From JBGTSJ01 sp041940305 (GTDB taxonomy: Bacteria; Planctomycetota; Planctomycetia; Planctomycetales; Planctomycetaceae), in the NCBI GenBank assembly GCA_041940305.1, contig JBGTSJ010000001.1, forward strand, positions 372,001-436,000: a stretch of 64,000 nucleotides of DNA. The letters run 5' to 3'. Positions 8,933-17,989 of the stretch are shown piece after piece. Under the pieces are notes generated by a model that searched no databases, was not told where the DNA came from, and saw only the letters and a program-made list of their open reading frames with translations. Both the position numbers and the translations under genes were made by a program. Position 1 is the stretch's first letter; every line of letters starts with the position of its first letter.

Positions 8933-8999
8933 TGACCTGGCAGGCGTCCGGGTTGGAATCGGCCGGTGTTGACGCCTGGCTATCTTCAGATGTCGCGGC

Positions 9000-9227
9000 T
9001 TATCGCTCGCGCTCCGGGCCGGATCGCGAGAGTCCGGAGACGCTGTAGCTCTGGTTGACGCTGCCGAATGCCGAGCCGACGTCGTTCAACTCACTGTTGA
9101 TGCCGGCGGAGACCGAGCTGAGTCCCACGACGAGTCCGATCACCAGGATCGAGGCGATCAGCACGAGTTCGGCCGAGACGATGAAGCCGGCGTCGTCGCG
9201 GTAGAGGCTGGCGATGAGTTTCTGCAT
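9000..9227 (-). CDS. Flp/Fap-like type IVb pilin-related small membrane protein
   Basis: The 75-residue protein has a short basic N-terminus (MQKLIASLYRDD), then AGFIVSAELVLIASILVIGLV. This has the layout of Flp pilins: a leader, a Glu five residues into the mature hydrophobic helix, and a single long hydrophobic segment. The remainder is polar (SELNDVGSAFGSVNQSY). A pilin role is inferred from this layout only; no tad genes are nearby. Many planctomycete genomes carry such lone small pilin-like genes. Confidence 0.6.
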   Translation of the reverse strand: MQKLIASLYRDDAGFIVSAELVLIASILVIGLVVGLSSVSAGINSELNDVGSAFGSVNQSYSVSGLSRSGPERER

Positions 9228-9596
9228 GACCGGGCGTCCTGTGGCTGAGTGCTGTTTGAGGCGAGTCGTTCGGAGCAGCAGGGGATATTGCAGCGGAGAT
9301 GCCGGTGCGGGTGCGAATGCTTCGGAATCTTTGCGCGGATCGCACTCCGCAATCCGTAAACTTATGTCGGGACACGTCTTACCTCGCGTCCAAAAAACTG
9401 AGCGCCTCGGCTGTGCGCTCGATCACGCCGGAGCAAGGCGCGATGCAACGCGGCAACACGAAGCGGTACTCAGGCCGCGCGTTGATGCCGCAAGTCACGG
9501 TGTTGTCAGCGATTAGCTGCGCACCCCGGCACGTTGCCCAATGATGCCCGGCCGCCACATCGACCGGGCTTCGGCCCGCAGGCTTACCGGTTCCCT
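9228..9596. other. Intergenic, nothing recognised
   Basis: This 369-bp stretch lies upstream of the Flp-like gene and downstream of the altronate dehydratase gene. Short open frames exist on both strands but none has a convincing start or protein-like composition. It should hold the promoter of the Flp-like gene; no clear consensus was identified. Confidence 0.4.
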
Positions 9597-11150
9597 TCAG
9601 AAGACCGGGCCCGGCGTCCAGGGACAGAACTCTTCATCGCCGATCCCCTGCTGCTCGCTCTTCGTGCGCTCGCCGCCGGCGACTGCGATGATCTTTTCGA
9701 ATAGGTCGCGGCCGACATCCTCAATCGAACTGCCGTCGAGAATGCAGCCGGCGTTCACGTCCATGTCGTCCTGCATCCGCTCGAACATCGGGGTGTTGGT
9801 CGCCACTTTGATGGTGGGGACCGGTTTGCAGCCGAAGCAGCTGCCACGCCCGGTGGTGAACACCACCACGTTCGCGCCTCCCGCGATCATCCCGGTGACC
9901 GAGGCCGGGTCGTATCCCGGAGTGTCCATCACCACGAAGCCGCGCTCCGTGACCGGCTCGGCGTACTCGTAGACAGCCCGCAGCGCCGTGGTCCCACCCT
10001 TGGCGATTGCCCCCAGCGACTTCTCGTAGATCGTGGTCAGCCCGCCGCGCTTGTTCCCGACGGACGGATTGTTGTCGATGTGCGCCCCGAAACTCGCCGC
10101 GTACCGTTCCCACCAGCGAATCCGCTCAATCAGCTTCTCGCCGACCTCGCGGCTGATGGCCCGCCGCGTGAGCAGATGCTCTCCGCCATAGATCTCGGGC
10201 ATCTCGGAGAGAATGGCCGTTCCGCCGTGGGCGACCAGCAGGTCGCTGGCGTAGCCCAGCGCGGGATTTGCCGTCAGTCCGCTCGCGCCGTCGCTGCCGC
10301 CGCATTCGTTGCCGAGAATGATCTCCGCAACCGGAATCGGCTCGCGCTGTGCGCGATTGACGTCAGGGAGCAGCTCGCGGAGGGCGGCCACGCCGCGCTG
10401 CACCGTCTTCCGCACGCCTCCCTGATCCTGAATGTTCATGACAAGCGGTTTGGCCGGTGCGCTGGCCCCCGGCAGGTCGATCTGCACCAGTTCGTGCTGA
10501 TCGGTGAGGAACGAGGCCTGGGACGTCTCGCAGCCCAGGCCGATGATGACATATGCGGCGATGTTGGGATGCCGGGCGAATCCGGCGAGGGTGCGGGCAA
10601 GCTGGCGGTGGTCGTATCCGCCGTACTCCATTGCGCAGCCCCCTTTGTGGGCCAGCGCGACGACGCCGTCGATGTTCGGATAATCCGCCAGCACGGATTC
10701 GTCGAAGTGGTCGGCGATGTACCTGGACGACGTCGCCGAGCAGTTGACTGTGCTGATCAGGCCGATGTAGTTGCGCGTCGCGGCTCGCCCGTCCGGACGG
10801 CGGTAGCCCTGGAACGTGCGGCCGGTCGCCGGCTGCGGGGGAGCCGGCACGTCCGTGCAGAACTCGTATTCCTGCTGGAGTTCACCCATGCCGAGATTGT
10901 GCTGATGCACCCACTCCCCCGGCTGAATGTCCCGCATCGCGAAACCGATCACCTGCCCGTAGCGCCGCACCGGCCGCCCGCCGGCAATCGACCGGATCGC
11001 CATCTTATGTCCCAGCTCGATCGCCTCGCGGCTCGTCACTCCGGCGCAGTCGGAGGGCGTCCACGCCGCTCCGGCGGGCGCAGAACGGCGGCAGACGACG
11101 ACGTCGTCATCGGGATGCAATCGGATAAACGGCTGGTCAACCGGAGTCAT
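9597..11150 (-). CDS. uxaA: Altronate dehydratase (UxaA family)
   Basis: UxaA removes water from D-altronate to give 2-keto-3-deoxygluconate in galacturonate breakdown. The 517-residue protein from ATG 11150 contains the small N-terminal SAF-like domain (IRLHPDDDVVVC to GEWVHQHN) and the large C-terminal domain. Typical blocks are GYRRPDGRAATRNYIG, GNECGGSDGASGLTANPALG and FTTGRGSCFGCKPVPTIKVATN, with conserved cysteines. The related GarD (galactarate dehydratase) is an alternative. It is divergent from a sulfatase gene, which may point to breakdown of sulfated, uronic-acid-containing polysaccharide; that link is inferred. Confidence 0.87.
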   Translation of the reverse strand: MTPVDQPFIRLHPDDDVVVCRRSAPAGAAWTPSDCAGVTSREAIELGHKMAIRSIAGGRPVRRYGQVIGFAMRDIQPGEWVHQHNLGMGELQQEYEFCTDVPAPPQPATGRTFQGYRRPDGRAATRNYIGLISTVNCSATSSRYIADHFDESVLADYPNIDGVVALAHKGGCAMEYGGYDHRQLARTLAGFARHPNIAAYVIIGLGCETSQASFLTDQHELVQIDLPGASAPAKPLVMNIQDQGGVRKTVQRGVAALRELLPDVNRAQREPIPVAEIILGNECGGSDGASGLTANPALGYASDLLVAHGGTAILSEMPEIYGGEHLLTRRAISREVGEKLIERIRWWERYAASFGAHIDNNPSVGNKRGGLTTIYEKSLGAIAKGGTTALRAVYEYAEPVTERGFVVMDTPGYDPASVTGMIAGGANVVVFTTGRGSCFGCKPVPTIKVATNTPMFERMQDDMDVNAGCILDGSSIEDVGRDLFEKIIAVAGGERTKSEQQGIGDEEFCPWTPGPVF

Positions 11151-11314
11151 AGCGGGTTCGCAGGCAGGCACGACGCGCCGCGCGGTCTGCGCGGCTCTCT
11201 GAGACTATCGGAGAAGCGCCCGCACGACAACGACCGGCCGGCGCAGTGAATCGCAATGCATCGCCACGTACGACACAATGAGCATTGATCTCTCGGAATT
11301 CTCTGGAGCCACCG

Positions 11315-12760
11315 ATGCCAAGCACGATCCTTCGCGTCTCGCTCATCCTTGCCCTCACCGCACTCGTCGCCGTAAAGGCGGCTGCGGCGGACTCCGGCCG
11401 GCCGGAGCGACCGAACATCGTCATCATCTTCACCGATGATCAAGGTTACGGGGACGTCGGATGCTTCGGTGCGGAAGGGTTCGAGACGCCGCACCTCGAC
11501 CGCATGGCTGACGAAGGCATGCGCTTCACCAGTTTCTACGTCGCTCAGGCGGTCTGCGGGGCGTCGCGGGCCGCGCTGCTGACCGGGTGCTATCCGAACC
11601 GGATCGGCATGCTGGGCGCTCCCAGTCACGCGACGAAGCATGGCATCCACGAACGCGAGATGCTGCTGTCGGAACTGGTCAAGCAGAAGGACTACGCGAC
11701 CGCAGTCTTCGGCAAGTGGCATTTGGGGCATCAGGTCCAGTTTCTGCCGCTGCAGCACGGGTTCGATGAGTATTTCGGATTGCCGTACTCCAACGACATG
11801 TGGCCGTACCATCCGGACGGGCCAGGGCGCTTTCCCGACCTGCCGCTGATCAAGGGCAGCGAGATCGTTGATCCGTCGGTGACGGCGGAAGAGCAGATGC
11901 AGCTCACAACCTGGTACACCGAGCACGCCGTCGACTTCATCGACCGGCACCACGAGCAACCGTTCCTGTTGTACGTCGCCCATTCCATGCCGCATGTGCC
12001 GCTGTACGTCTCCGACAAACACGCCGGCGACAGCGAGCAGGGGCTGTACGGCGACGTGATCGAGGAGATTGACTGGTCGGTCGGACAGATTCTGGAAGCG
12101 CTCGCGCGCCACGGGATCGATGAGCGGACGCTCCTGATCTTCACCACCGACAACGGACCCTGGCTGTCCTACGGCAACCACGCCGGTTCGGCTGGGCCGC
12201 TGCGTGAAGGGAAGGGGACGACGTGGGAGGGAGGCGTGCGCGTGCCGTGCATCATGCGCTGGCCGGGCCAGATTCCCGCGGGAACGACCTGCGAGGAGCT
12301 GGCCGCGACCATCGACATCGTGCCGACTGTGGCCGGACTGATAGGCGCACCTCTGCCCGATCATCCGATTGACGGGCTCGACATCTGGCCGCTGATGTCC
12401 GGCGAGCCCGATGCGCGGAGTCCCCACGAGGCCTATCTGTATTTCTGGGGCAACGAATTGCAGGCGATTCGCAGCGGCGACTGGAAGCTCCACTTCCCGC
12501 ACGATTACCGCAGCCTCACCGGCGAGCCGGGCCGTGACGGCCGCCCCGCCGGCTACACGCAAGCCCGCACGGAACTCGTCCTCTATAACCTGCGTGACGA
12601 CATCGGCGAGACCACGAACGTTGCGGAGCGTCATCCGGATGTCGTCTCGCGTCTGCAGATGTTCGCCGACGAGGCCCGCGAAGAGTTGGGCGACTCGGGA
12701 CGAAGCCAGACCGGCGCCGGTTTCCGCCCGCCTCGGCGGATTGGCGGTGATGACGATTAG
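11315..12760 (+). CDS. Secreted sulfatase (arylsulfatase family)
   Basis: The 481-residue protein from ATG 11315 has a signal peptide (MPSTILRVSLILALTALVAV, then AAAA). The type I sulfatase core follows: NIVIIFTDDQGYGDVGCFG provides metal-binding Asp residues, and AVCGASRAALLTGCYPNR holds the formylglycine-forming Cys. The motif is C-G-A-S-R, the C-x-A-x-R variant rather than C-x-P-S-R. FGKWHLGH and TTDNGPW are further signatures. It hydrolyses sulfate esters, probably on polysaccharide, outside the cytoplasm; substrate is unknown. An in-frame start at 11285 precedes the signal peptide and is less likely. Confidence 0.9.
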   Translation: MPSTILRVSLILALTALVAVKAAAADSGRPERPNIVIIFTDDQGYGDVGCFGAEGFETPHLDRMADEGMRFTSFYVAQAVCGASRAALLTGCYPNRIGMLGAPSHATKHGIHEREMLLSELVKQKDYATAVFGKWHLGHQVQFLPLQHGFDEYFGLPYSNDMWPYHPDGPGRFPDLPLIKGSEIVDPSVTAEEQMQLTTWYTEHAVDFIDRHHEQPFLLYVAHSMPHVPLYVSDKHAGDSEQGLYGDVIEEIDWSVGQILEALARHGIDERTLLIFTTDNGPWLSYGNHAGSAGPLREGKGTTWEGGVRVPCIMRWPGQIPAGTTCEELAATIDIVPTVAGLIGAPLPDHPIDGLDIWPLMSGEPDARSPHEAYLYFWGNELQAIRSGDWKLHFPHDYRSLTGEPGRDGRPAGYTQARTELVLYNLRDDIGETTNVAERHPDVVSRLQMFADEAREELGDSGRSQTGAGFRPPRRIGGDDD

Positions 12761-12988
12761 GTTGCCCTCAGCGAGACGAAATGTGCTCCGATGGAGCCGA
12801 GTCTCGTGCATGGCTTTAAAGTAGCCGCGTCGCGGCGTGACCCGGAAGCGACGCACGGACGCGAGTCGGTGTCGTTCTGTCGACAGCTGTCGAGGATCGG
12901 CGAGCAGGTCGAAGGCTGGCTCCCTGTCGCGCGCATTGCTCGCGACCAGAAGAGACGCTGCGACTTTGTTCCGGCACGCCGGCCGGCG

Positions 12989-14677
12989 CTACGCGATCGC
13001 CGGTGCGCCGATCATTGTCGCTGCAAATTCGTCAACGGTGTCGGCCGCGAGCGGCGCGACGCTCTCGGCCGTGTGTGCCCACCAGTTGCGTGCCAGCCGC
13101 GTGTTCCATTGGCCGGCGGACGCGCATTGCCCCAGAGCCTCGTCCAGTTCCTCGACATCGTCGAAACGGTCCTCGGGCCGCTTGGCGAGGCAACGCATGA
13201 TGACGGCTTCCAGATCGGCCGGAATGTCATCACGCAGCCTGGAGGGTGGCGTCGGCTCCTCGCGGGCGTGCGCCATGACGATGTCGAGCGCATGCTCGCC
13301 GTCGAACACCGGTGATCCCGTGAGCAGGTAGTACGCCGTGGCGCCAAGGGAATAGATATCGGTGCGACGGTCCACCGGGTGGTCCTGCCGGGAGACCTCG
13401 GGGGCCGCGTACAATGGCGATCCGACGGCGACCCCCATCTGGGTGTGCCGCACGTCCGGAGCGGCCGCATCGGTCGATTTCACCAGGCCGAAATCGAGCA
13501 GCTTGGCGAAGTCGTGGATGCCGCCGCGCTCGGCAGCGAAAATGTTGCCGGGCTTGAGATCGCGGTGAATCAGTCCTTCGCGGTGCGCTTCGGCCAGCGC
13601 CGAGCAGACCTGCCGCAGCAGGTGGATCACCCGTTCCGGCGGCATCGGCCCGGTGCGCTCCACGATGTCCTGCAGGCTCATGCCGGGGAGGAACTCCATC
13701 ACGTAGAAGAACGTGCCATTGTCGGTGACGCCGTAGTCGTAGATCTCCACGGTGTTGGGGTGCGTCAGCCGGGCGGTCGCCTGGACCTCGTCCTCGAACC
13801 GGCGAATGGACGTGGTGTCTCCCGCACGATCGGGGCGGATGAGTTTGACGGCGCACGGTCGCTTGAGCAGGCGGTGCTCGGCCAGGAACACTTCGCCCAT
13901 CCCGCCGCTGCCGAGTGGTCGCAGAAGCGTGTAGACCCCCACGTTGCGGAGGTCGAACGCTTCGCGGCGCAGCGTGCCAAAGCGATGCGACCCCCACACG
14001 GCGACGATGGAGCCGACCGTCATCTGCAGCAGATTGGCCGAGATCGCGCCACTTTCACGAAGCGCCGTGAGGAGTTCCGGCCTCTGCACGCTGGCCGCGA
14101 CGGCAGTCGCCACCGGGCCTACGGCAATCAGCGCCACGATCCCTGTCGCCCGCCGCCACGTATTCGGGATGAACAGGCCGTAGATCAGCAGCGTGAGCAG
14201 CCACGGCACGCTGTCGGCGATCAGCCCGAGCCCCGCGACGTCGCGATCCACACTCGGCAGCGCGAGCATTTCCCCGTACTGCATGTATCCAAGGAACGCG
14301 GCTGGAAGGCCGAACATCGCAACTTCGATGACACGCAATTGGAACATCGAGAAAGTGCAGCGCCGGCAGAGCAGGGCGGCCAGCACAGCTTCCACGAGCG
14401 TCACGACGATGTGCGTGACGCGCCACGGTCCGGACGCCTCGAAGGCGTCGCCACCGATCAGCAGATCCCGGATCAGGAAAGCGAACAGCGCGCCGAACAG
14501 CAGCACAGCTGCGATGCGCAGCCGGTTGCGGAGCAGGTCGCGAACCTGCTGGCGGAACTCGAACGACGACTTGGCGACCAGGCCGCCATGCGGGCAGAAG
14601 CACTGCGACGGCCCGCTTCCTTCCCGCGTGACCTCAAGCTGAGAATCAACTGAGAGTAACGGCCGTGCATCAGACAT
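12989..14677 (-). CDS. Ser/Thr protein kinase with N-terminal multi-span membrane domain
   Basis: The 562-residue form starts at ATG 14677 (MSDARPLLSV). The N-terminal part, about residues 50-230, holds roughly six hydrophobic spans, among them IAAVLLFGALFAFLI, VIEVAMFGLPAAFLGYM and WLLTLLIYGLFIP. The kinase domain follows, about residues 245-520: GSGGMGEVF (P-loop), AVKLI (Lys about 278), LIHRDLKPGNIF and LLDFGLVK, with APEVSRQD in the activation segment. All catalytic residues are present. The membrane-then-kinase order is the reverse of the common kinase-TM-sensor layout. The tail (residues 525-562) is short and without a known domain. Confidence 0.88.
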   Translation of the reverse strand: MSDARPLLSVDSQLEVTREGSGPSQCFCPHGGLVAKSSFEFRQQVRDLLRNRLRIAAVLLFGALFAFLIRDLLIGGDAFEASGPWRVTHIVVTLVEAVLAALLCRRCTFSMFQLRVIEVAMFGLPAAFLGYMQYGEMLALPSVDRDVAGLGLIADSVPWLLTLLIYGLFIPNTWRRATGIVALIAVGPVATAVAASVQRPELLTALRESGAISANLLQMTVGSIVAVWGSHRFGTLRREAFDLRNVGVYTLLRPLGSGGMGEVFLAEHRLLKRPCAVKLIRPDRAGDTTSIRRFEDEVQATARLTHPNTVEIYDYGVTDNGTFFYVMEFLPGMSLQDIVERTGPMPPERVIHLLRQVCSALAEAHREGLIHRDLKPGNIFAAERGGIHDFAKLLDFGLVKSTDAAAPDVRHTQMGVAVGSPLYAAPEVSRQDHPVDRRTDIYSLGATAYYLLTGSPVFDGEHALDIVMAHAREEPTPPSRLRDDIPADLEAVIMRCLAKRPEDRFDDVEELDEALGQCASAGQWNTRLARNWWAHTAESVAPLAADTVDEFAATMIGAPAIA

Positions 14678-15244
14678 TTGCAAATCCCCTGCCGCACCGA
14701 ATTCAGGCCCGATTATAGGCACAGCGACTGCGACCGGACACGGGATGAAAGTCCCGTGTTCGGATGATTGGTCCAGATCAATCCCGGCATCAAACCGCCA
14801 AGGGACGAATCGGACATTTGAGTCTGGGATGTCGCAATGGAACCCCCTGTTGACGGAGAACTTAGGTGCGAGGGGAGACCAGATCGGCTAAAACTGATCT
14901 TTAGAGATACTTGCCGCTTCCCATGTCCGGGAAACGAGATCGGACATCATGCTCCGTTTGGACCCGGCGCAGCACCGAAATGGTCTCGTCTTTGGTTTTT
15001 TGTCCGCGGAACCCACCGGACAGTTCGAGCGGCCGCTCATGTCGGATGCCGGCCATGATTGGAAGCGTCCTAAACCTGAGAAACAGGTCTGGCGGGCGGG
15101 TGCGCTCAAAGGTAAAGAAGCCGATACCTGAGGGAGTTGATTGCATCTGCGGCGAGGAGCATAGGAGCACCGCAGTTGCTCCGGCCAATTGGTCCAATGG
15201 GACTCCGAACAGAGGAACTTCAGATTGCTAGATTCCAGCGGCCC
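14678..15244. other. Intergenic, with one hairpin at 14738-14759
   Basis: No convincing gene lies in this 567-bp stretch; several short frames overlap each other on both strands. ACACGGGA (14738-14745) pairs perfectly with TCCCGTGT (14752-14759) around TGAAAG. The hairpin is 61 bp upstream of the kinase start, so it may act in its 5' leader or as an operator. No other signal was identified. Confidence 0.4.
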
Positions 15245-15496
15245 ATGCCCACCTCGTCCCGCAGTTGCCTCCGATACCGCCAGAATGCGGCGTTCGCAAT
15301 GTTTACCTGCGGTGCGTTGCTCGCATTCATTGGGATGTCGCGGTGGTGTCACGCAGAGAACCTCTTCAGGGTGCTGATGGGTTCTACCAGCCTCCACACG
15401 CTGCTTACGGATGAATGGATAGTTGCCGGGGCATTTCAGGCGATCGGATTGCCCCTCATGATCATCAGTGTGGCATGGCGGGAGTTTCAGGACTGA
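15245..15496 (+). CDS. Small hypothetical membrane protein (first of three)
   Basis: The 83-residue product begins MPTSSRSCLRYRQNAAF at ATG 15245. Two hydrophobic stretches are visible: FAMFTCGALLAFIGM and WIVAGAFQAIGLPLMIISV. A lumenal or periplasmic loop of about 25 residues lies between them. It stops four bases before the next small membrane gene. The tight spacing with the following two genes is the main support that it is real. No family recognised. Confidence 0.45.
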   Translation: MPTSSRSCLRYRQNAAFAMFTCGALLAFIGMSRWCHAENLFRVLMGSTSLHTLLTDEWIVAGAFQAIGLPLMIISVAWREFQD

Positions 15497-15500
15497 GCCC

Positions 15501-15698
15501 ATGCCCAGCGCGACCACTCGCTGCCGCGCCGCAATGATGATTGGGGGCGCTTGCAGTCTTGGCTGGTTGACCGCATTCGTTCTGCCGTGCTTCGACGTTT
15601 TCCCGCACACCCTGCTCGGAAACATGTGGGTTGCAGCTGGAGTTGCTGTGGGCACGGTGGCCGGTGTGATTGAGCACACAATCAGATACAAGTCATGA
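15501..15698 (+). CDS. Small hypothetical membrane protein (second of three)
   Basis: The 65-residue product begins MPSATTRCRAAMMIGG at ATG 15501, four bases after the previous stop. Two hydrophobic stretches are visible: AMMIGGACSLGWLTAFVL and NMWVAAGVAVGTVAGVI. The two-helix layout resembles that of the preceding product. Its TGA overlaps the ATG of the next gene (ATGA), suggesting translational coupling. No family recognised. Confidence 0.45.
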   Translation: MPSATTRCRAAMMIGGACSLGWLTAFVLPCFDVFPHTLLGNMWVAAGVAVGTVAGVIEHTIRYKS

Positions 15699-15976
15699 CC
15701 GCCTCGCCCCGCAAGCCGCTGATGGTGAACCTGATATGGGCTGCGATGCTAGCGCTGCCACTTCTTTACGTCACCGTCTGGGTCGTGCTGCCCTGTTCGA
15801 TGTATCGGTACGGAGTACCAGCCTTTTCGTCGTGGAACACCATCGCCCCGGCATTCGCGCCACTGGACTGGTACTGCGACTCCAAAGTGCCGGGCGGGCA
15901 GTCTGTGAAGGCGTGGCGGAACAGGCTGCTGTGGTGCTCACTTGCGGCACGATCGCGCGAGCCTCCGGTGGATTAG
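15695..15976 (+). CDS. Small hypothetical membrane protein (third of three)
   Basis: The 93-residue product begins MTASPRKPLMVNLIWAAMLA; its ATG overlaps the preceding stop by four bases. One hydrophobic segment, LIWAAMLALPLLYVTVWVVL, is followed by a tail with Cys residues (VLPCSMYRYG, DWYCDS). It ends 54 bp before hemB. Function is unknown; membrane location is inferred. Confidence 0.45.
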   Translation: MTASPRKPLMVNLIWAAMLALPLLYVTVWVVLPCSMYRYGVPAFSSWNTIAPAFAPLDWYCDSKVPGGQSVKAWRNRLLWCSLAARSREPPVD

Positions 15977-16030
15977 TCACACGGCGCTATCATGCAATCA
16001 GAATCGTGTTTCAAACACGGACACCACTCC

Positions 16031-17014
16031 ATGTTCCCCCAGACCCGCCTGCGACGCCTGAGACAGCACCCGCGGCTGCGCGATCTCGTACGCGAGACAG
16101 AATTGAGTCCGGCGGATTTCATCCTGCCGCTGTTCGTCCGCTACGGTCGGGATCAGCGGATCCCGATCTCCTCGATGCCGGGACACTGCCAGCTCTCAGT
16201 GGACCAGTTGAGCGACGAGGTGCGCGAGGCGGAATCGCTCGGCATCCCCGCCGTGATTCTCTTTGGAATCCCCGAGCACAAGGACGCCGTCGCGAGCGAC
16301 GCCTGCTCCGATTCGGGCATCGTGCAGCAGGCGATTCCCGCGATCAAAGAGGCGGCGCCGAACCTGCTCGTCATAACGGACGTCTGCTGCTGTGAGTTCA
16401 CCGATCACGGGCACTGTGGCATCGTCAACGATGCCACCGGGCGGACCGACGTCGACAACGACGCCACACTCGGCATCCTCGTCCAGGAGGCGGTCAGCCA
16501 CGCCCGGGCGGGGGCCGACATGATTGCGCCGTCCGGCATGATGGACGGCATGATCCAGGCGCTCCGGGGAGGGCTCGACGCTGCAGGCTTCACGCATCTG
16601 CCCATTATGAGCTACGCCGCGAAGTACGCATCCGGCTTCTACGGTCCGTTCCGCGAGGCGGCCGAAAGCACGCCTCAGTTCGGAGACCGGCGAACCTATC
16701 AGATGGACCCGGCGAACGCCCGCGAGGCGCTGCGCGAAGTCGCACTGGACGTGCAGGAGGGGGCCGACCTGCTGATGGTCAAACCCGCGCTCAGCTACCT
16801 GGACGTGATCCGCCGCGTGAAGGACGCCCATCCGGACGTCCCGCTCGCGGCGTACAACGTGAGCGGCGAATTCGCGATGGTCAAGGCCGCCGCGGCCAAC
16901 GGCTGGATTGACGAACAGCGTGTCGCACTGGAGATCCTGACGAGCATCAAGCGCGCCGGAGCCGATGTGATTCTGACCTACCACGCGCTGGATGCGTGCC
17001 GGTGGCTTGGCTGA
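16031..17014 (+). CDS. hemB: Delta-aminolevulinic acid dehydratase (porphobilinogen synthase)
   Basis: HemB joins two 5-aminolevulinate molecules into porphobilinogen, the second common step of tetrapyrrole synthesis. The 327-residue form starts at ATG 16031 (MFPQTRLRRLRQHP). Visible features are DVCCCEFTDHGHCGI, which has the cysteines of the zinc-dependent type; MMDGMIQALR; SYAAKYASGFYGPFREA, with one active-site Lys; and LLMVKPALSYLDVI, with the Schiff-base Lys. An upstream in-frame start at 15992 is possible but adds no conserved residues. The small gene that follows starts after three bases. Confidence 0.95.
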   Translation: MFPQTRLRRLRQHPRLRDLVRETELSPADFILPLFVRYGRDQRIPISSMPGHCQLSVDQLSDEVREAESLGIPAVILFGIPEHKDAVASDACSDSGIVQQAIPAIKEAAPNLLVITDVCCCEFTDHGHCGIVNDATGRTDVDNDATLGILVQEAVSHARAGADMIAPSGMMDGMIQALRGGLDAAGFTHLPIMSYAAKYASGFYGPFREAAESTPQFGDRRTYQMDPANAREALREVALDVQEGADLLMVKPALSYLDVIRRVKDAHPDVPLAAYNVSGEFAMVKAAAANGWIDEQRVALEILTSIKRAGADVILTYHALDACRWLG

Positions 17015-17017
17015 GAG

Positions 17018-17467
17018 ATGCAGGCGCAGTCCGTGTCATTCGGGCCTCACCAACTTCTGAACGACCCGCTCCCCTCGTCGATAGGAAACGCCAGTCGCGT
17101 ATTCTTCGAGGATGGCTGGATCGAATTCGAAAAGGCCAGGCGTCACGTGACGCAGTTGCACGGACTGACAATTCTCGATGAAAAGTCGATGGGAGGCCCG
17201 GACCGAAGTCCTTGCTGGACGATGACAGTCTATTACGCAGGACAGGCGTTCTTGATTGACTCGAATAGCCATGCCAACACGACGCTGTTCATCGTTGCCG
17301 AAGCGCGATGCCCCGACGAAGCCTTGCTGCGCCTGGTGAAGCACTTTGACGAGCTGCGACAACGCGAACGTTCGATTCGTCCGTTCGTGCTTCTCATGTT
17401 GGGAATCATCGTGACAGTAATCGGATTGACCGCATTGATGCTGTTTGCGAATCCAAATCTCCGATGA
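17018..17467 (+). CDS. Hypothetical protein with C-terminal membrane anchor
   Basis: This 149-residue protein starts three bases after hemB stops and overlaps the next gene by four bases (ATGA), so it is probably in the same operon. The body is soluble, with SRVFFEDGWIEFEKARRHV and VYYAGQAFLIDSNSHANT. The end is a membrane helix, FVLLMLGIIVTVIGLTALML, followed by a short tail: a tail-anchored layout. No family recognised. Confidence 0.65.
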   Translation: MQAQSVSFGPHQLLNDPLPSSIGNASRVFFEDGWIEFEKARRHVTQLHGLTILDEKSMGGPDRSPCWTMTVYYAGQAFLIDSNSHANTTLFIVAEARCPDEALLRLVKHFDELRQRERSIRPFVLLMLGIIVTVIGLTALMLFANPNLR

Positions 17468-17853
17468 ATGGCGCGTCTGTGGCTTCATCCGCGGATCTCC
17501 CCATCGTCACCACCTGTGAAGGCTGCGGGGCGTGCTGCCTGGAGCAGGGCGCGCCGCCGGATTACGTCGCGCTGCGGCTCAATCCGCACTTTGCTGAGGA
17601 TCCCTCATTCGCAGAAGATGCTGTGAGGCTGCAGTCGCTGCCCGATGAGGCGCGAAAACTGCTGGACGGCTACGTCAACGCCGCATCGCATGCGGGGGCG
17701 TCCGTCTGCGTGTGGTTTGACGCGGCGATGCGCGGCTGCCGGTTCTATGAGCATCGACCGTCCACTTGCCGCGTTTTTGAATTGAGCGGCCCCGGTTGCC
17801 ACATCTATCGCCGCCGCCATGGGATCGGCGTACAGCAGGACGTTCCCCAATGA
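17464..17853 (+). CDS. YkgJ-family cysteine cluster protein
   Basis: The 129-residue protein begins close to CEGCGACCLEQ (Cys18, 21, 24, 25). Later cysteines are in VCVWFD, GCRFYEHRPSTCRVFE and GCHIY. The pattern CxxCxxCC ... C ... C, with HRPSTCRxFE, defines the YkgJ family (UPF0153), predicted to bind iron-sulfur or zinc; its reaction is unknown. The ATG overlaps the preceding stop. Tight linkage to hemB suggests, but does not show, a link to metal or tetrapyrrole handling. Confidence 0.82.
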   Translation: MNGASVASSADLPIVTTCEGCGACCLEQGAPPDYVALRLNPHFAEDPSFAEDAVRLQSLPDEARKLLDGYVNAASHAGASVCVWFDAAMRGCRFYEHRPSTCRVFELSGPGCHIYRRRHGIGVQQDVPQ

Positions 17854-17989
17854 TGAAGGCGGCCGAGTCCGTCTAGTCCCGACCGGGGCCTTCTGCTCTA
17901 ATCCGCCCCCGCGTGATGAGGCGGCCGAGACTCCGTATTCCTGCTGCGGAGTCTGCTGCGCCTCGCGTCAACTGCCGCAAGGATGCGAC

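Noticed and set aside
11147..12856. 569-residue minus-strand ORF opposite the sulfatase
   Set aside because: Shadow frame with His/Arg/Val-rich text and no family features.
17819..17989. N-terminal extension of ddl from 17819
   Set aside because: Reads through the end of the YkgJ gene in another frame; conserved Ddl sequence starts at 17990.
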